Assembly (NCBI GenBank): GCA_964514215.1
Contig: CAZEPW010000016.1
Span: 1-64,000, forward strand
Reading direction: 5' to 3'
Length of the DNA: 64,000 nucleotides
Source of the DNA: CAYQUC01 sp964514215
Lineage (GTDB): Bacteria; Pseudomonadota; Gammaproteobacteria; UBA6429; Thiohalophilaceae
A model generated the notes under the pieces. That model was not told the DNA's origin, searched no databases, and saw only the letters and a program-made list of their open reading frames with translations. The number at the start of each line of letters is the position of its first letter. Position 1 is the stretch's first letter. Made by a program: the position numbers and the translations under genes. Below, piece by piece: positions 18,413 through 26,639 of the stretch.

Positions 18413-18793
18413 TTGAAACCGGGTAGAACAGGCTTTAAGCGAATTTTTCATGCCGCGGGTTATTCCTTAATGGGCTTAATTGCGGCTTATAAAAATGAAG
18501 CTGCTTTTAGACAAGAGTTGTGGCTAACTATTTTATTAGCGCCGGTTGCAATTTACTTGGGGAACTCTGGAGTGGAACGCGCATTATTACTGGGTAGCTT
18601 ATTCTTAGTATTAATTATTGAATTATTAAATTCAGCGGTTGAAGCAGTTGTTGATAGAATTGGTAGTGAACATCATGAATTATCAGGTCGTGCAAAAGAC
18701 ATCGGTTCGGCTGCTGTGTTGCTTAGCTTAATAAATCTTGTGCTAATATGGGCTTTTATATTATGGCCCCAAGTTTCGATATATCTTAAATAA
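18413..18793 (+). CDS. dgkA: Diacylglycerol kinase
   Basis: Small integral membrane kinase that phosphorylates diacylglycerol to phosphatidate, recycling lipid left over from periplasmic glucan or LPS modification. The 126-residue protein has three membrane segments and the signature ELLNSAVEAVVDRIG (about 73-87), with the catalytic glutamates. The start is probably TTG at 18413, 15 bases after gcvPB, with only a weak ribosome binding site. It may be read through from the gcv unit. Confidence 0.93.
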   Translation: MKPGRTGFKRIFHAAGYSLMGLIAAYKNEAAFRQELWLTILLAPVAIYLGNSGVERALLLGSLFLVLIIELLNSAVEAVVDRIGSEHHELSGRAKDIGSAAVLLSLINLVLIWAFILWPQVSIYLK

Positions 18794-18811
18794 TAAAAAC
18801 AGGAAATTACT

Positions 18812-19741
18812 ATGTCAGCTTTAATATGTGGTTCGTTTGCTTATGACACCATTATGGTTTTCCACGATAAATTTAAAAACCATATTCTTCCAGATAAAGT
18901 ACACATGTTAAATGTTTCTTTTTTAGTGCCGGAATTACGCCGTGAATTTGGTGGCTGCGCTGGAAATATTGCATTCAATTTAAAATTACTCGGTGGTGAA
19001 CCTTATCCTATGGGAACCATCGGGACTGATTTTGCGCCTTATTCTGATTGGATGAATAAATTTGCCATTAGCGACAAATATTTAAAAAGAATAGATACCT
19101 ATACTGCTCAAGCGTTTATAACCACCGATGAAGATGATAATCAAATAACCGCGTTCCATCCCGGTGCCATGAACTATGCTCATGAAAATATTATTCCCGA
19201 GTCAGATGGAATTAAAGTTGGCATGGTTGCGCCAGACGGTAGAGATGGCATGTTGCAACATGCCGAGCAATTTGCAAAAGCGAATATCCCTTTTATATTT
19301 GATCCCGGTCAAGGTTTGCCGATGTTCGACGGCGCAGAATTATTATCGTTTATTGAAAAAGCGACCTGGGTTGCTGTTAATGAATATGAATCCAAAATGT
19401 TAGAGGAGCGTACTGGGAAGTCTCACCACGAAATTGCTGAAATGGTACAAGCTTTAATAATAACAAAAGGTGGTGAAGGATCATTAATTTATACTAAAGA
19501 TCACCGCTATGAAATTCCAAGTGCCAAAGTAGCTAATATTATTGATCCCACCGGTTGTGGTGATGCTTATCGGGCAGGTATTTTATATGGTATTTTAAAT
19601 AATTTAGATTGGGATAAAACCGGTCGTATCGCGGCGTTATTGGGTGCAATTAAAATAGAATCGCACGGCACTCAAAATCATGTTTTTACCATGGATGAAT
19701 TCAAGCAACGTTTTGAAACAGAATTTGGAAGTTGTTTTTAA
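18812..19741 (+). CDS. PfkB-family kinase, adenosine kinase-like
   Basis: Sugar or nucleoside kinase of the ribokinase fold, 309 residues. It has the N-terminal substrate motif EFGGCAGNIAFNLKLLGG (about 47-64) and the C-terminal PfkB signature DPTGCGDAYRAG (about 245-256), with the catalytic Asp in GCGD. Proteins of this subgroup are usually annotated as adenosine kinase or as carbohydrate kinase, and the sequence alone does not decide the substrate. It starts 18 bases after dgkA behind a good ribosome binding site (AGGAA). Confidence 0.87.
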   Translation: MSALICGSFAYDTIMVFHDKFKNHILPDKVHMLNVSFLVPELRREFGGCAGNIAFNLKLLGGEPYPMGTIGTDFAPYSDWMNKFAISDKYLKRIDTYTAQAFITTDEDDNQITAFHPGAMNYAHENIIPESDGIKVGMVAPDGRDGMLQHAEQFAKANIPFIFDPGQGLPMFDGAELLSFIEKATWVAVNEYESKMLEERTGKSHHEIAEMVQALIITKGGEGSLIYTKDHRYEIPSAKVANIIDPTGCGDAYRAGILYGILNNLDWDKTGRIAALLGAIKIESHGTQNHVFTMDEFKQRFETEFGSCF

Positions 19742-19792
19742 TTATTGGATAATGAATTGAATCTTTCTATTTGAATTAACGATAAAATAACG

Positions 19793-20164
19793 ATGGAATT
19801 AGTTAAGTATTTTCACGTATCGATGGCGTTACTTAGTATCACGGGTTTTATTATTCGTGGTATCTGGATGATTCAAGAATCAGCTTATTTGCATCAAAAA
19901 TGGGTTAAAGTTTTACCGCACATTATTGATAGCTTATTGTTAATCAGTGCTGTTTTTATGGCTATTAGTTTAGCCATCAATCCATTAGAGCAGTCTTGGT
20001 TACTCAGCAAAATAATAGCTCTATTGCTTTATATCGCATTAGGGATGATAGCGTTACGTTTTGGTCAATCCAAAGCCCAACGAAAAATAGCCTTGGTTTT
20101 AGCAATTATTGTATTCTTTTATATCGTTCTCGTCGCATTCACCAAACAAAGCCTATTATTGTAG
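19793..20164 (+). CDS. SirB2-family membrane protein
   Basis: A 123-residue protein with four predicted membrane segments and the family's opening (VKYFHVSMALLSITGFIIRG). SirB2 was named for an effect on invasion gene expression in Salmonella, but its molecular function is unknown. It follows the PfkB kinase by about 50 bases on the same strand. A REP-like repeat begins at its stop codon. Confidence 0.85.
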   Translation: MELVKYFHVSMALLSITGFIIRGIWMIQESAYLHQKWVKVLPHIIDSLLLISAVFMAISLAINPLEQSWLLSKIIALLLYIALGMIALRFGQSKAQRKIALVLAIIVFFYIVLVAFTKQSLLL

Positions 20165-20195
20165 GTTGGGGTGGGATCGTTTCGAACCTCAACAG
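20161..20195 (+). repeat. REP-like element, family B (GTAGGTTGGGGT type)
   Basis: GTAGGTTGGGGTGGG followed by CGAACCTCAACA forms an imperfect palindrome. The same sequence occurs in reverse at 37162-37194 and in a perfect cruciform at 37066-37137, so it is a dispersed intergenic repeat. It overlaps the stop codon of the SirB2-like gene and could help end or stabilise that transcript. Confidence 0.7.
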
Positions 20196-20261
20196 CAGAT
20201 GATGTTTAAACTACGATGTCTCAACTACAGTGTTGGGCTTCTTCTTAGCGTCACTCTAACC

Positions 20262-20476
20262 TAACCTGAGCTGCGCATAAGCAGATAATATAGTTTAAAT
20301 ACGGATCAGCAGTGGAAATAGACAAATCATGACTCGCTAGTCACATCCATGTGCGCTCGACTGCCGCGTCCTTGCGGCAGACGGTCATAATTTGTCTATT
20401 TCCACTGCTTATCCTGACTTTATCTGGATAAATTATATCCAATAAAAATTTAAATCCTTATGCGCAGCTCAGGTTA
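20262..20476. mobile_element. MITE-like nested palindrome (about 215 bases)
   Basis: The outer ends are a perfect 20-base inverted repeat (20262-20281 and 20457-20476; TAACCTGAGCTGCGCATAAG). A second perfect 20-base inverted repeat lies inside (20308-20327 and 20390-20409; AGCAGTGGAAATAGACAAAT). A small hairpin (CTGCCGC paired with GCGGCAG, about 20361-20380) is at the centre. No coding frame is inside. This is the form of a non-autonomous transposable element. The ends read TA-ACCTGAGC and GCTCAGGT-TA, consistent with a TA target as used by IS630/mariner types. It sits immediately upstream of an ECF sigma gene. Confidence 0.75.
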
Positions 20477-20508
20477 ATTAACAATACAGCTAGATGCAGG
20501 CATTAAAT

Positions 20509-20533
20509 GGAACGTTTTTAGTAAAATTATCGT
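20509..20533 (+). promoter_or_regulatory. Candidate ECF sigma factor promoter
   Basis: GGAAC (20509-20513) and CGT (20531-20533) are 17 bases apart with a T-rich segment after the -35. This is the common ECF (sigma-E-like) promoter pattern. It lies directly before the ECF sigma gene, so it may be an autoregulatory promoter. If real, the sigma start must be downstream of 20540. Confidence 0.5.
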
Positions 20534-20550
20534 GTAATATTATAGTCATG

Positions 20551-21138
20551 TTATGGGGAAATAAGCATAAGGTAGAATCAATATCAAAACATGCTCGTTT
20601 TGAGGCGCTTGTACGACCCCATGTAAAATCACTTTATCAGACAGCATATCGATTTTGTGGTAATCCATCTGATGCCGAAGACTTAATCCAAGATTTATTG
20701 CTCAAACTTTATCCTAAATACGATGAATTAATAAAGATCGAAAATATAAAGGCATGGATGGCGCGAATTTTATACCATCTTTATATCGATACTATTCGAC
20801 AAAATGATCGACGACCGGATATTGCCGCAGATATTAGTCCTGATGAGGTTATTAGTGAGCTTCATAATAACGTCACTCCTGAATCTGATTTTTCTAATTC
20901 CTTGATTTTAAGGAATATTCAAGATGCGATGCAAAGCTTAAATGCCGATCAAAAAGCAATCGTGGTGTTGCATGACTTAGAAGAATACACCTTACCGGAG
21001 TTGTCAGAGATGCTGGATACTCCCGTTGGTACACTAAAATCGCGTTTGCACCGTGCGCGAATGGCGCTTAGAAAAAAATTGCAAAAAAAAGACATCAATG
21101 GGGAACCTTTTGTTGAATTAGAACGTGTTACTAGATAA
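20551..21138 (+). CDS. ECF-type RNA polymerase sigma factor
   Basis: Extracytoplasmic-function sigma factor that redirects RNA polymerase to a small regulon. The protein has only regions 2 and 4. Region 2 includes FEALVRPHVKSLYQTAYRF and SDAEDLIQDLLLKLY (the core-binding part), followed by IKAWMARILYHLYID. Region 4 is the helix-turn-helix YTLPELSEMLDTPVGTLKSR near the C-terminus. I chose ATG 20551 (195 residues) because an in-frame upstream ATG at 20494 would lie before the candidate ECF promoter and adds residues outside the family. No strong ribosome binding site is visible. The anti-sigma gene follows by 11 bases. Confidence 0.88.
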   Translation, partial: LWGNKHKVESISKHARFEALVRPHVKSLYQTAYRFCGNPSDAEDLIQDLLLKLYPKYDELIKIENIKAWMARILYHLYIDTIRQNDRRPDIAADISPDEVISELHNNVTPESDFSNSLILRNIQDAMQSLNADQKAIVVLHDLEEYTLPELSEMLDTPVGTLKSRLHRARMALRKKLQKKDINGEPFVELERVTR

Positions 21139-21149
21139 CAGGATGATTA

Positions 21150-21851
21150 ATGATGAAATGTGAAGAATTACAACAACAGCTCGACGATTACCTTGATGGG
21201 AAACTTGATAGTCGCGTTGTGTCTGTGCTCGAAAAGCATGTTTCATGTTGTGCATCTTGCACCGATTTAGTTGACAGCGGTAAGTCTGTGCAGCAAGGTT
21301 TAAAGCAATTAGCTGAAAAGGCTAATACTGTATCAGATGAGTTTATTGCTGCTGCGTTTGAAAAAGTACGGGATCAGTATCCGGAAAAAGCAAGCAATAA
21401 TAAAATCGCTAAAATAGGAATTAAAACGGGTTTTGTAACGGCATTAGCAGCAGGTTTTTCACTATGGGCAGTGTTAAGCACCTTTATTTTACCGGGGATT
21501 GATTCAACGACTTCTGCTGATGTCGCAGTGATGAATCTTGCAGTTGATCAGGCTCATGTCGTGCGTATTGCAATCGATACACTGGATGAATTTGATAATG
21601 TTACTTTTTCAGTAGAATTACCAAAACATGTTGAATTAAAAGGACATAAGAATAAGCGTAAATTGAGCTGGGATGCCAAGCTTACTAAAGGTAGCAATAT
21701 TTTGCGAATACCCTTAAAAGCAATTCGTTACGGGCAAGGAGAGTTTACTGCCCGCATCACGCATAACGGCAAAGAGAAAACATTTAAGCTGTATTTACAG
21801 TCTAAAAAACCCGATTTAACACGTTTTAATGCTACTCAATTACAAGTTTAA
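21150..21851 (+). CDS. Zinc-finger anti-sigma factor, membrane-anchored
   Basis: Likely holds the preceding sigma factor inactive at the membrane until a signal arrives. The N-terminal cytoplasmic part (about 1-80) has the ZAS zinc motif H30-x3-C34-x2-C37. One membrane segment follows at about 94-114, then a periplasmic domain of about 120 residues that looks beta-rich (FSVELPKHVELKGHKNK and FTARITHNGKEKTFKLYL). The periplasmic part is not a family I recognise and would be the sensing end. The ribosome binding site AGGA is upstream. The gene is translationally close to both neighbours. Confidence 0.87.
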   Translation: MMKCEELQQQLDDYLDGKLDSRVVSVLEKHVSCCASCTDLVDSGKSVQQGLKQLAEKANTVSDEFIAAAFEKVRDQYPEKASNNKIAKIGIKTGFVTALAAGFSLWAVLSTFILPGIDSTTSADVAVMNLAVDQAHVVRIAIDTLDEFDNVTFSVELPKHVELKGHKNKRKLSWDAKLTKGSNILRIPLKAIRYGQGEFTARITHNGKEKTFKLYLQSKKPDLTRFNATQLQV

Positions 21852-21876
21852 ATTTAATGAAATGAAGGACTCTAAA

Positions 21877-22236
21877 ATGAAAATTTTTGTATTCGCACTT
21901 TTTGCAAGTATGGCTTTGATATTCCCATTAACGGCAACAGCGGCATCCGATGTTGACGATGTAACAATGACCATGATTGATGATGATGATACATCACATG
22001 AAGGTACTGAAATGGATATTCCTGGTGACGATGATAGCTCTGATCATGATGAAGAACACTCGGGTTCCAGCAGTGATGATGATACGGATCATGATTCTGA
22101 CGATGATGCTAATGATGATGATGAAAATGAGTCGGATGACGATGAAAATGAATCCGAAGACTCTGATGAATCAGATGAAATTGAAGATTCAGAAGATGAT
22201 TCTAAGCAAGCTCCAGGTAATGGTGGTCCAGCTTAA
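21877..22236 (+). CDS. Extremely acidic exported protein
   Basis: The ATG at 21877 is preceded by AAGGA, which decides the start over an in-frame upstream TTG. Residues 1-23 are a signal peptide (hydrophobic core, ending TATAA). The mature part of about 96 residues is nearly half Asp and Glu by my count (about 33 Asp, 13 Glu), with many Ser, a few His and one Lys, arranged as runs such as DDDD and SDDDTDHDSDDD. It is surely disordered without ligand and could bind calcium or other cations or a basic surface. It ends in APGNGGPA. I recognise no family. Its place after the sigma/anti-sigma pair suggests it belongs to the response they control. Confidence 0.8.
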   Translation: MKIFVFALFASMALIFPLTATAASDVDDVTMTMIDDDDTSHEGTEMDIPGDDDSSDHDEEHSGSSSDDDTDHDSDDDANDDDENESDDDENESEDSDESDEIEDSEDDSKQAPGNGGPA

Positions 22237-22268
22237 TTCTTAACGTTATTTAAGAACATTATAGTAAG

Positions 22269-22298
22269 TCCTCTCTGTTTACAGAGAGGATTTTTTTT
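22269..22298 (+). terminator. Intrinsic terminator
   Basis: TCCTCTCTG pairs perfectly with CAGAGAGGA around a TTTA loop and is followed by eight T. This is a strong Rho-independent terminator after the acidic protein gene. It separates it from the beta-barrel gene 40 bases on, so that gene needs read-through or its own promoter. Confidence 0.93.
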
Positions 22299-22341
22299 GT
22301 CAGAATGATTTATATTAAGTCTGTATTTAGGAGTATTTTGT

Positions 22342-23625
22342 GTGTTTATTTTAGCTCGTATACTAAGGATAGCAGTAAGGACAATCGTAATGTTTGTTAT
22401 TTTCGCGCCAGTACTATCTCATGGTGCAAATGAGTTAGATAATTTTGATTTAGGAAAAAAAGCATTTGGTCATAAATCGTATCAACAAGCTCTGAAACAT
22501 TTTCAGACCTCAGAGCGTAATGGCGTTAAATCTATTTCGTTAACGTATAACATCGCTGTAACGTATTACAAGCTTGAAAAGTATCAACAATCTCAAACTT
22601 ATTTTAATAAAATTCAAGGTAATCCTAAAATGCAACATTTGGTTGACTATAATTTAGGGTTAATTGCTTTAAAACTCAATAATACCAAACAAGCTATCGC
22701 ATTATTTACTGATGTTTATAATACGACACATAAGAAAAAGTTAAAAATATTGTCAAAACAACAATTAAAAAAATTAAATGTTGTCATAAACCAGCAGTCT
22801 AAAAAAATAAAAACCAGAGCATCATTAACCAAAGGATTCACCGATAATGTTACGAGCATTGCTACCGGCACAGCAAGTGGTCAACCGGATGATTTTTCGA
22901 TAATTACCGCCAGTGTTGAGGGCGCATTATCGAATACTTTAAAACGAGGATTAACGGCAAAATTACGATTTTTTTATCAAGATTTGACTGAGTTTAATCA
23001 ATTTGATTTTAGAGATACTGAGTTAAATCTAAAGTATAAATTTTTATATGTTGGTTATCGAAACTATGTTTCAACATTTATTAAAAAAAGTAGTTTAAAT
23101 AGTTTGTCTTATCAAAGTAAATTTGGGTTTGAAGCTAAAGCAAAAAATAAAATAGACAAAACTCAAACAATTTATTATCGCTATCGTTATGAAAGCATTC
23201 AGGAAGACCGTGCATTGTATGCTTACTTGGCCGGTAGTAGGCACCAATTTAGAGTGAATTATCAATTTAAATCAATAAATAGTATTAACCAACTGCGCTA
23301 TCAATATGAAATAAATGATCGTAATGATACTTTAACGCGAAGTTATTCGCCGCAGCGTCATAGTTTTCGTTATAGCTACGTTATTAGATTTTTTAAAAAC
23401 TGGAAATCGAAAACCGATATTGAATATCGTAAAAGTATTTATCCTAATGTCGCAACTCAAAATAGAGATGATAATCGTATCCGGTTTATGACGGCACTTA
23501 ATTATAAGTTTTCTAGAAGGTGGAATATCCAAGGGCGTTATGAATTTCGGGATAATCAGTCAACTGATCTAATCTATGTTTATAAACGAAACGTTTATTA
23601 TTTAGATTTAAACTTTAAATATTAA
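22342..23625 (+). CDS. TPR plus outer-membrane beta-barrel protein (SLAM/DUF560-like architecture)
   Basis: A 427-residue protein starting with GTG, eight bases after AGGAG. Residues 1-29 form a signal peptide ending SHGA. Residues about 31-160 form three to four TPR-like helix pairs (for example LGKKAFGHKSYQQALKHFQ and VDYNLGLIALKLNNTKQAIA). From about 170 the sequence alternates polar and aromatic or hydrophobic residues in beta-strand style with many Tyr and Arg, and ends in a tyrosine, as outer-membrane barrels do. A periplasmic TPR domain followed by a barrel matches surface lipoprotein assembly modulators (Slam, DUF560), which move proteins to the cell surface. The exact family is uncertain. 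Confidence 0.72.
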   Translation: MFILARILRIAVRTIVMFVIFAPVLSHGANELDNFDLGKKAFGHKSYQQALKHFQTSERNGVKSISLTYNIAVTYYKLEKYQQSQTYFNKIQGNPKMQHLVDYNLGLIALKLNNTKQAIALFTDVYNTTHKKKLKILSKQQLKKLNVVINQQSKKIKTRASLTKGFTDNVTSIATGTASGQPDDFSIITASVEGALSNTLKRGLTAKLRFFYQDLTEFNQFDFRDTELNLKYKFLYVGYRNYVSTFIKKSSLNSLSYQSKFGFEAKAKNKIDKTQTIYYRYRYESIQEDRALYAYLAGSRHQFRVNYQFKSINSINQLRYQYEINDRNDTLTRSYSPQRHSFRYSYVIRFFKNWKSKTDIEYRKSIYPNVATQNRDDNRIRFMTALNYKFSRRWNIQGRYEFRDNQSTDLIYVYKRNVYYLDLNFKY

Positions 23626-25699
23626 TTGACTGTAATTTTTTAATTAAGTCTTTTTTATTATCGATTGGCGCGGAGCAAGTTTTTCCAGAACAAATATAAG
23701 CAATGCACGGATGCTCGGATTGATAAGGATTAAATAGTCTGGATACAATTTTATTCGTTATAGTATTGGGGATGATAAAGATTAATTGATTTAATTTATA
23801 ATTATCATAACAGCTATCATAAAATTCACCCACGAGTTGTTGATTCGTGCCACGAATAATAATAATGCTAGCAGGATATATATATTCTTCGATGGCGTGT
23901 AGCATTGCGCCATGCGCTGCCGGATAGCTCATGCAGTGGCTCCATGAGTTTTGGATGCATTTTTCACTGGCGTTAATATATTTAGTGTTAGCTATTAAAT
24001 GTCCTAGTCGTGATAAAGCCAGTGCTGCAACACCATTACCAGCCGGAGTTGCTTCATCGGAATAGACTTTTGGGCGTTGAATTAATTGCTCATGATCGGT
24101 GGCGGTGAATAAAAAACCTCCTGCTGTCGCGTCTTCATAAAATTCAAGCATGCTATCGGCCAGCTCAATGGCAAAAATTAGATCGTCATCTCGCCAATGG
24201 CTTTGCAATGATTCTATTAGCGCTTCTAACATAAAGGCATAATCATCAAGATAGGCCATAATATGTGTCTTTCCATCTTTATGCGTTGCATAGAGTCGTT
24301 TGTTTTTAAACATTGTTGAATAGATGAAGTCAATTGCATTTTGAGCGGATTGAATGTATTCAGTATTTTTTAATAAACGTCCAGCTAACATCATGCCTTT
24401 AATCATTAAACCATTCCATGATGTTAGTATTTTTTCATCACGATTGGGTTGTATGCGTTGTTCTCGAGCATTAAATAATTTTGCTTTAGCGGTATTGATT
24501 ATTGATTCTAATTCTTGAATTGAAATTTGTTCTTTTGTAGCTAGTTCGCTTAGACTTTGCGACAGGTTTAAATGCCAATAACCATCAAAGTTTGCTGTTT
24601 CATTTAAGCCATAGACGGCGGAAAAATACTGAAACTGTTGTTCATCTAGAATTTGTTCAATTTCAGTTTTAGTCCATCGGTATGTTTTTCCCTCTATGCC
24701 TTGTGTATCGGCATCCAGCGTTGAATAATAGCCGGCCGCTGGTGATTGCATTTCCCGAATAATCCAATTTGCGGTTTCAACAGCGATACGTTTGAATGCC
24801 TTGTCGTGATATAAAACACTGGCTTGGGCATAAAGTGCTAATAGCGGCCCATTGTCGTATAACATTTTTTCAAAATGTGGAATTTTCCAATAATCATCCA
24901 CTGAATAGCGATAAAAACCGCCAGCTAATTGATCGTAAATACCACCCGATGCCATCGCATGCAGTGTTAGGTAGACCATTTGTTTTGCGGTTTTATCGTC
25001 ATTATTATTTAATGACGTTAACTGCCAATGTCGAATTAAACGTTCCAAATTTGTTGGGTGGGGAAACTTGGGTGCTTTACCAAACCCTGCGTGGCGTTTA
25101 TCAAAACTGTCACCGAGTTGTTTTCGAGCTAAATCTAAAATTTGAGAATTAATTTCGCTAGGGTTAATATTGACACTATCATTTAATTGTGAAAAGGCAT
25201 TTAAGATGGAATCGGATTGTTGGGTAATTTTGTCTTTATTTTCTTGATAAAATTGAGCGACATTTTTTAAAACGCTAGTAAACGATGGCATGCCGTGTTT
25301 GTCCTGGTTTGGGAAATAGGTTCCGGCAAAAAACGGTATTTGTTGTTCGGGCGTTAATATGACTGTTAATGGCCAACCACCACCTCGCTGGTTTAAAAAC
25401 TGGTGTGCTGTTTGATAAATTTTATCGAGATCCGGGCGCTCTTCTCGATCAACTTTAATATTAATAAACAGCGCATTCATCACTTCGGCTATTTGGGGAT
25501 CTTCAAATGACTCATGAGCCATGACATGACACCAGTGGCAAGCAGAATAACCGATGGATAATAATATCAATTTATTAGCCGATTTAGCGCTATTTAGCGC
25601 CTGTTCATTCCAGGGATACCAGTTAACGGGGTTATGGGCATGTTGCAGTAAATAAGGGCTGGTTTCTGCTATGAGCTGGTTTGTGTATTTTTCTGTCAT
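23615..25699 (-). CDS. Thioredoxin-domain protein, YyaL/DUF255 family
   Basis: A 694-residue protein with an N-terminal thioredoxin-like domain carrying C54-H-W-C57 in GYSACHWCHVMAHESFED. An (alpha/alpha)-barrel domain similar to N-acylglucosamine epimerase or cellulase folds follows. YyaL and its human relative SPATA20 have this layout, but their substrate is unknown. The conserved start SPYLLQHAHNPVNWYPW is present. The 3' end overlaps the end of the convergent barrel gene by 11 bases. It diverges from lgt. Confidence 0.92.
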   Translation of the reverse strand: MTEKYTNQLIAETSPYLLQHAHNPVNWYPWNEQALNSAKSANKLILLSIGYSACHWCHVMAHESFEDPQIAEVMNALFINIKVDREERPDLDKIYQTAHQFLNQRGGGWPLTVILTPEQQIPFFAGTYFPNQDKHGMPSFTSVLKNVAQFYQENKDKITQQSDSILNAFSQLNDSVNINPSEINSQILDLARKQLGDSFDKRHAGFGKAPKFPHPTNLERLIRHWQLTSLNNNDDKTAKQMVYLTLHAMASGGIYDQLAGGFYRYSVDDYWKIPHFEKMLYDNGPLLALYAQASVLYHDKAFKRIAVETANWIIREMQSPAAGYYSTLDADTQGIEGKTYRWTKTEIEQILDEQQFQYFSAVYGLNETANFDGYWHLNLSQSLSELATKEQISIQELESIINTAKAKLFNAREQRIQPNRDEKILTSWNGLMIKGMMLAGRLLKNTEYIQSAQNAIDFIYSTMFKNKRLYATHKDGKTHIMAYLDDYAFMLEALIESLQSHWRDDDLIFAIELADSMLEFYEDATAGGFLFTATDHEQLIQRPKVYSDEATPAGNGVAALALSRLGHLIANTKYINASEKCIQNSWSHCMSYPAAHGAMLHAIEEYIYPASIIIIRGTNQQLVGEFYDSCYDNYKLNQLIFIIPNTITNKIVSRLFNPYQSEHPCIAYICSGKTCSAPIDNKKDLIKKLQSINI

Positions 25700-25784
25700 A
25701 TTTTAAATTCAGAATCAAATGGGGAAGAATAAGCAATATTATAAGTGTATAATCACCTAAAAGTATATTTATGGATTTATTATA

Positions 25785-26570
25785 ATGCGTGTCGATTTTG
25801 ATCAAGTAGCGTTTACAATTTTTGATTTGAGTGTTCATTGGTATGGTATTTCGTACCTTGTGTCTTTTGTGCTTGGCTGGCAATTTTTACGTTGGCATTC
25901 CAATAAAAACAAGTTTTATGGTTGGAGTCCGGTTCAAGCCGACGATTTTTTATTTTTTGCCGGTCTTGGTGTTATCCTTGGCGGTCGTTTGGGTTATGTT
26001 TTGTTTTATAACTTTTCGGCTTTCCTTGATGAGCCTCTAATGTTGTTTCAAGTTTGGAAGGGCGGTATGTCGTTTCATGGCGGATTACTGGGGGTCTTAG
26101 TTGCAGTATGGTTTTTTGCCAGAAAAACGAAAAAAAGCTTTTTTGAAGTTATTGACTTTGCCGCCCCGGCTTTTCCTATCGGGTTGTTCTTTGGGCGAAT
26201 GGCTAATTTTATTAATGGCGAGTTATGGGGCAAAGAAACCGATGTGCCATGGGCAATGATTTTTCCTCGTGCCGGTGAAGTGCTGCGACATCCAAATCCG
26301 TTATATGAAGCCGCGCTTGAAGGACTTGTGATGTTTGCGGTGTTATTTTTAGTTTCTCAAAAGAAACGGCCATTAGGTTCCATTGCGGCATTATTTGCGA
26401 TGATGTATGGCGGCTTTAGATTTTTAGTTGAATTTGTTCGAGTACCCGATGCGCACCTAGGGTATTTGGGATTTGGTTGGTTAACCATGGGGCAAATATT
26501 AAGCATCCCATTATTTCTTGTCGGGTTGGTGGTATTTGTTATGGCTTATCAAAAAGATAAAAACCAGTGA
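25785..26570 (+). CDS. lgt: Prolipoprotein diacylglyceryl transferase
   Basis: Inner-membrane enzyme that attaches diacylglycerol to the lipobox cysteine of prolipoproteins, the first step of lipoprotein maturation. The 261-residue protein has about seven membrane segments and the family blocks GGMSFHGGLLG (about 92-102) and FGRMANFINGELWGKETDVPW (in two adjoining parts, about 140-160), which form the active site. A TATAAT at 25748-25753 is a likely -10 box. The usual thyA neighbour is absent. An islet of unfamiliar DNA follows instead. Confidence 0.95.
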   Translation: MRVDFDQVAFTIFDLSVHWYGISYLVSFVLGWQFLRWHSNKNKFYGWSPVQADDFLFFAGLGVILGGRLGYVLFYNFSAFLDEPLMLFQVWKGGMSFHGGLLGVLVAVWFFARKTKKSFFEVIDFAAPAFPIGLFFGRMANFINGELWGKETDVPWAMIFPRAGEVLRHPNPLYEAALEGLVMFAVLFLVSQKKRPLGSIAALFAMMYGGFRFLVEFVRVPDAHLGYLGFGWLTMGQILSIPLFLVGLVVFVMAYQKDKNQ

Positions 26571-26639
26571 ACATTTTAAGGTATCCCGGTAGTCAATTTA
26601 CGGCATCAACAAGAAATCTTTTGTTCTCCAATATGCAAA

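Noticed and set aside
21977..22243. Methionine-rich frame overlapping the acidic protein gene
   Set aside because: It is the shifted reading of the GAT/GAC repeats of the acidic protein. It has no start signal, and the acidic frame has a signal peptide and ribosome binding site.
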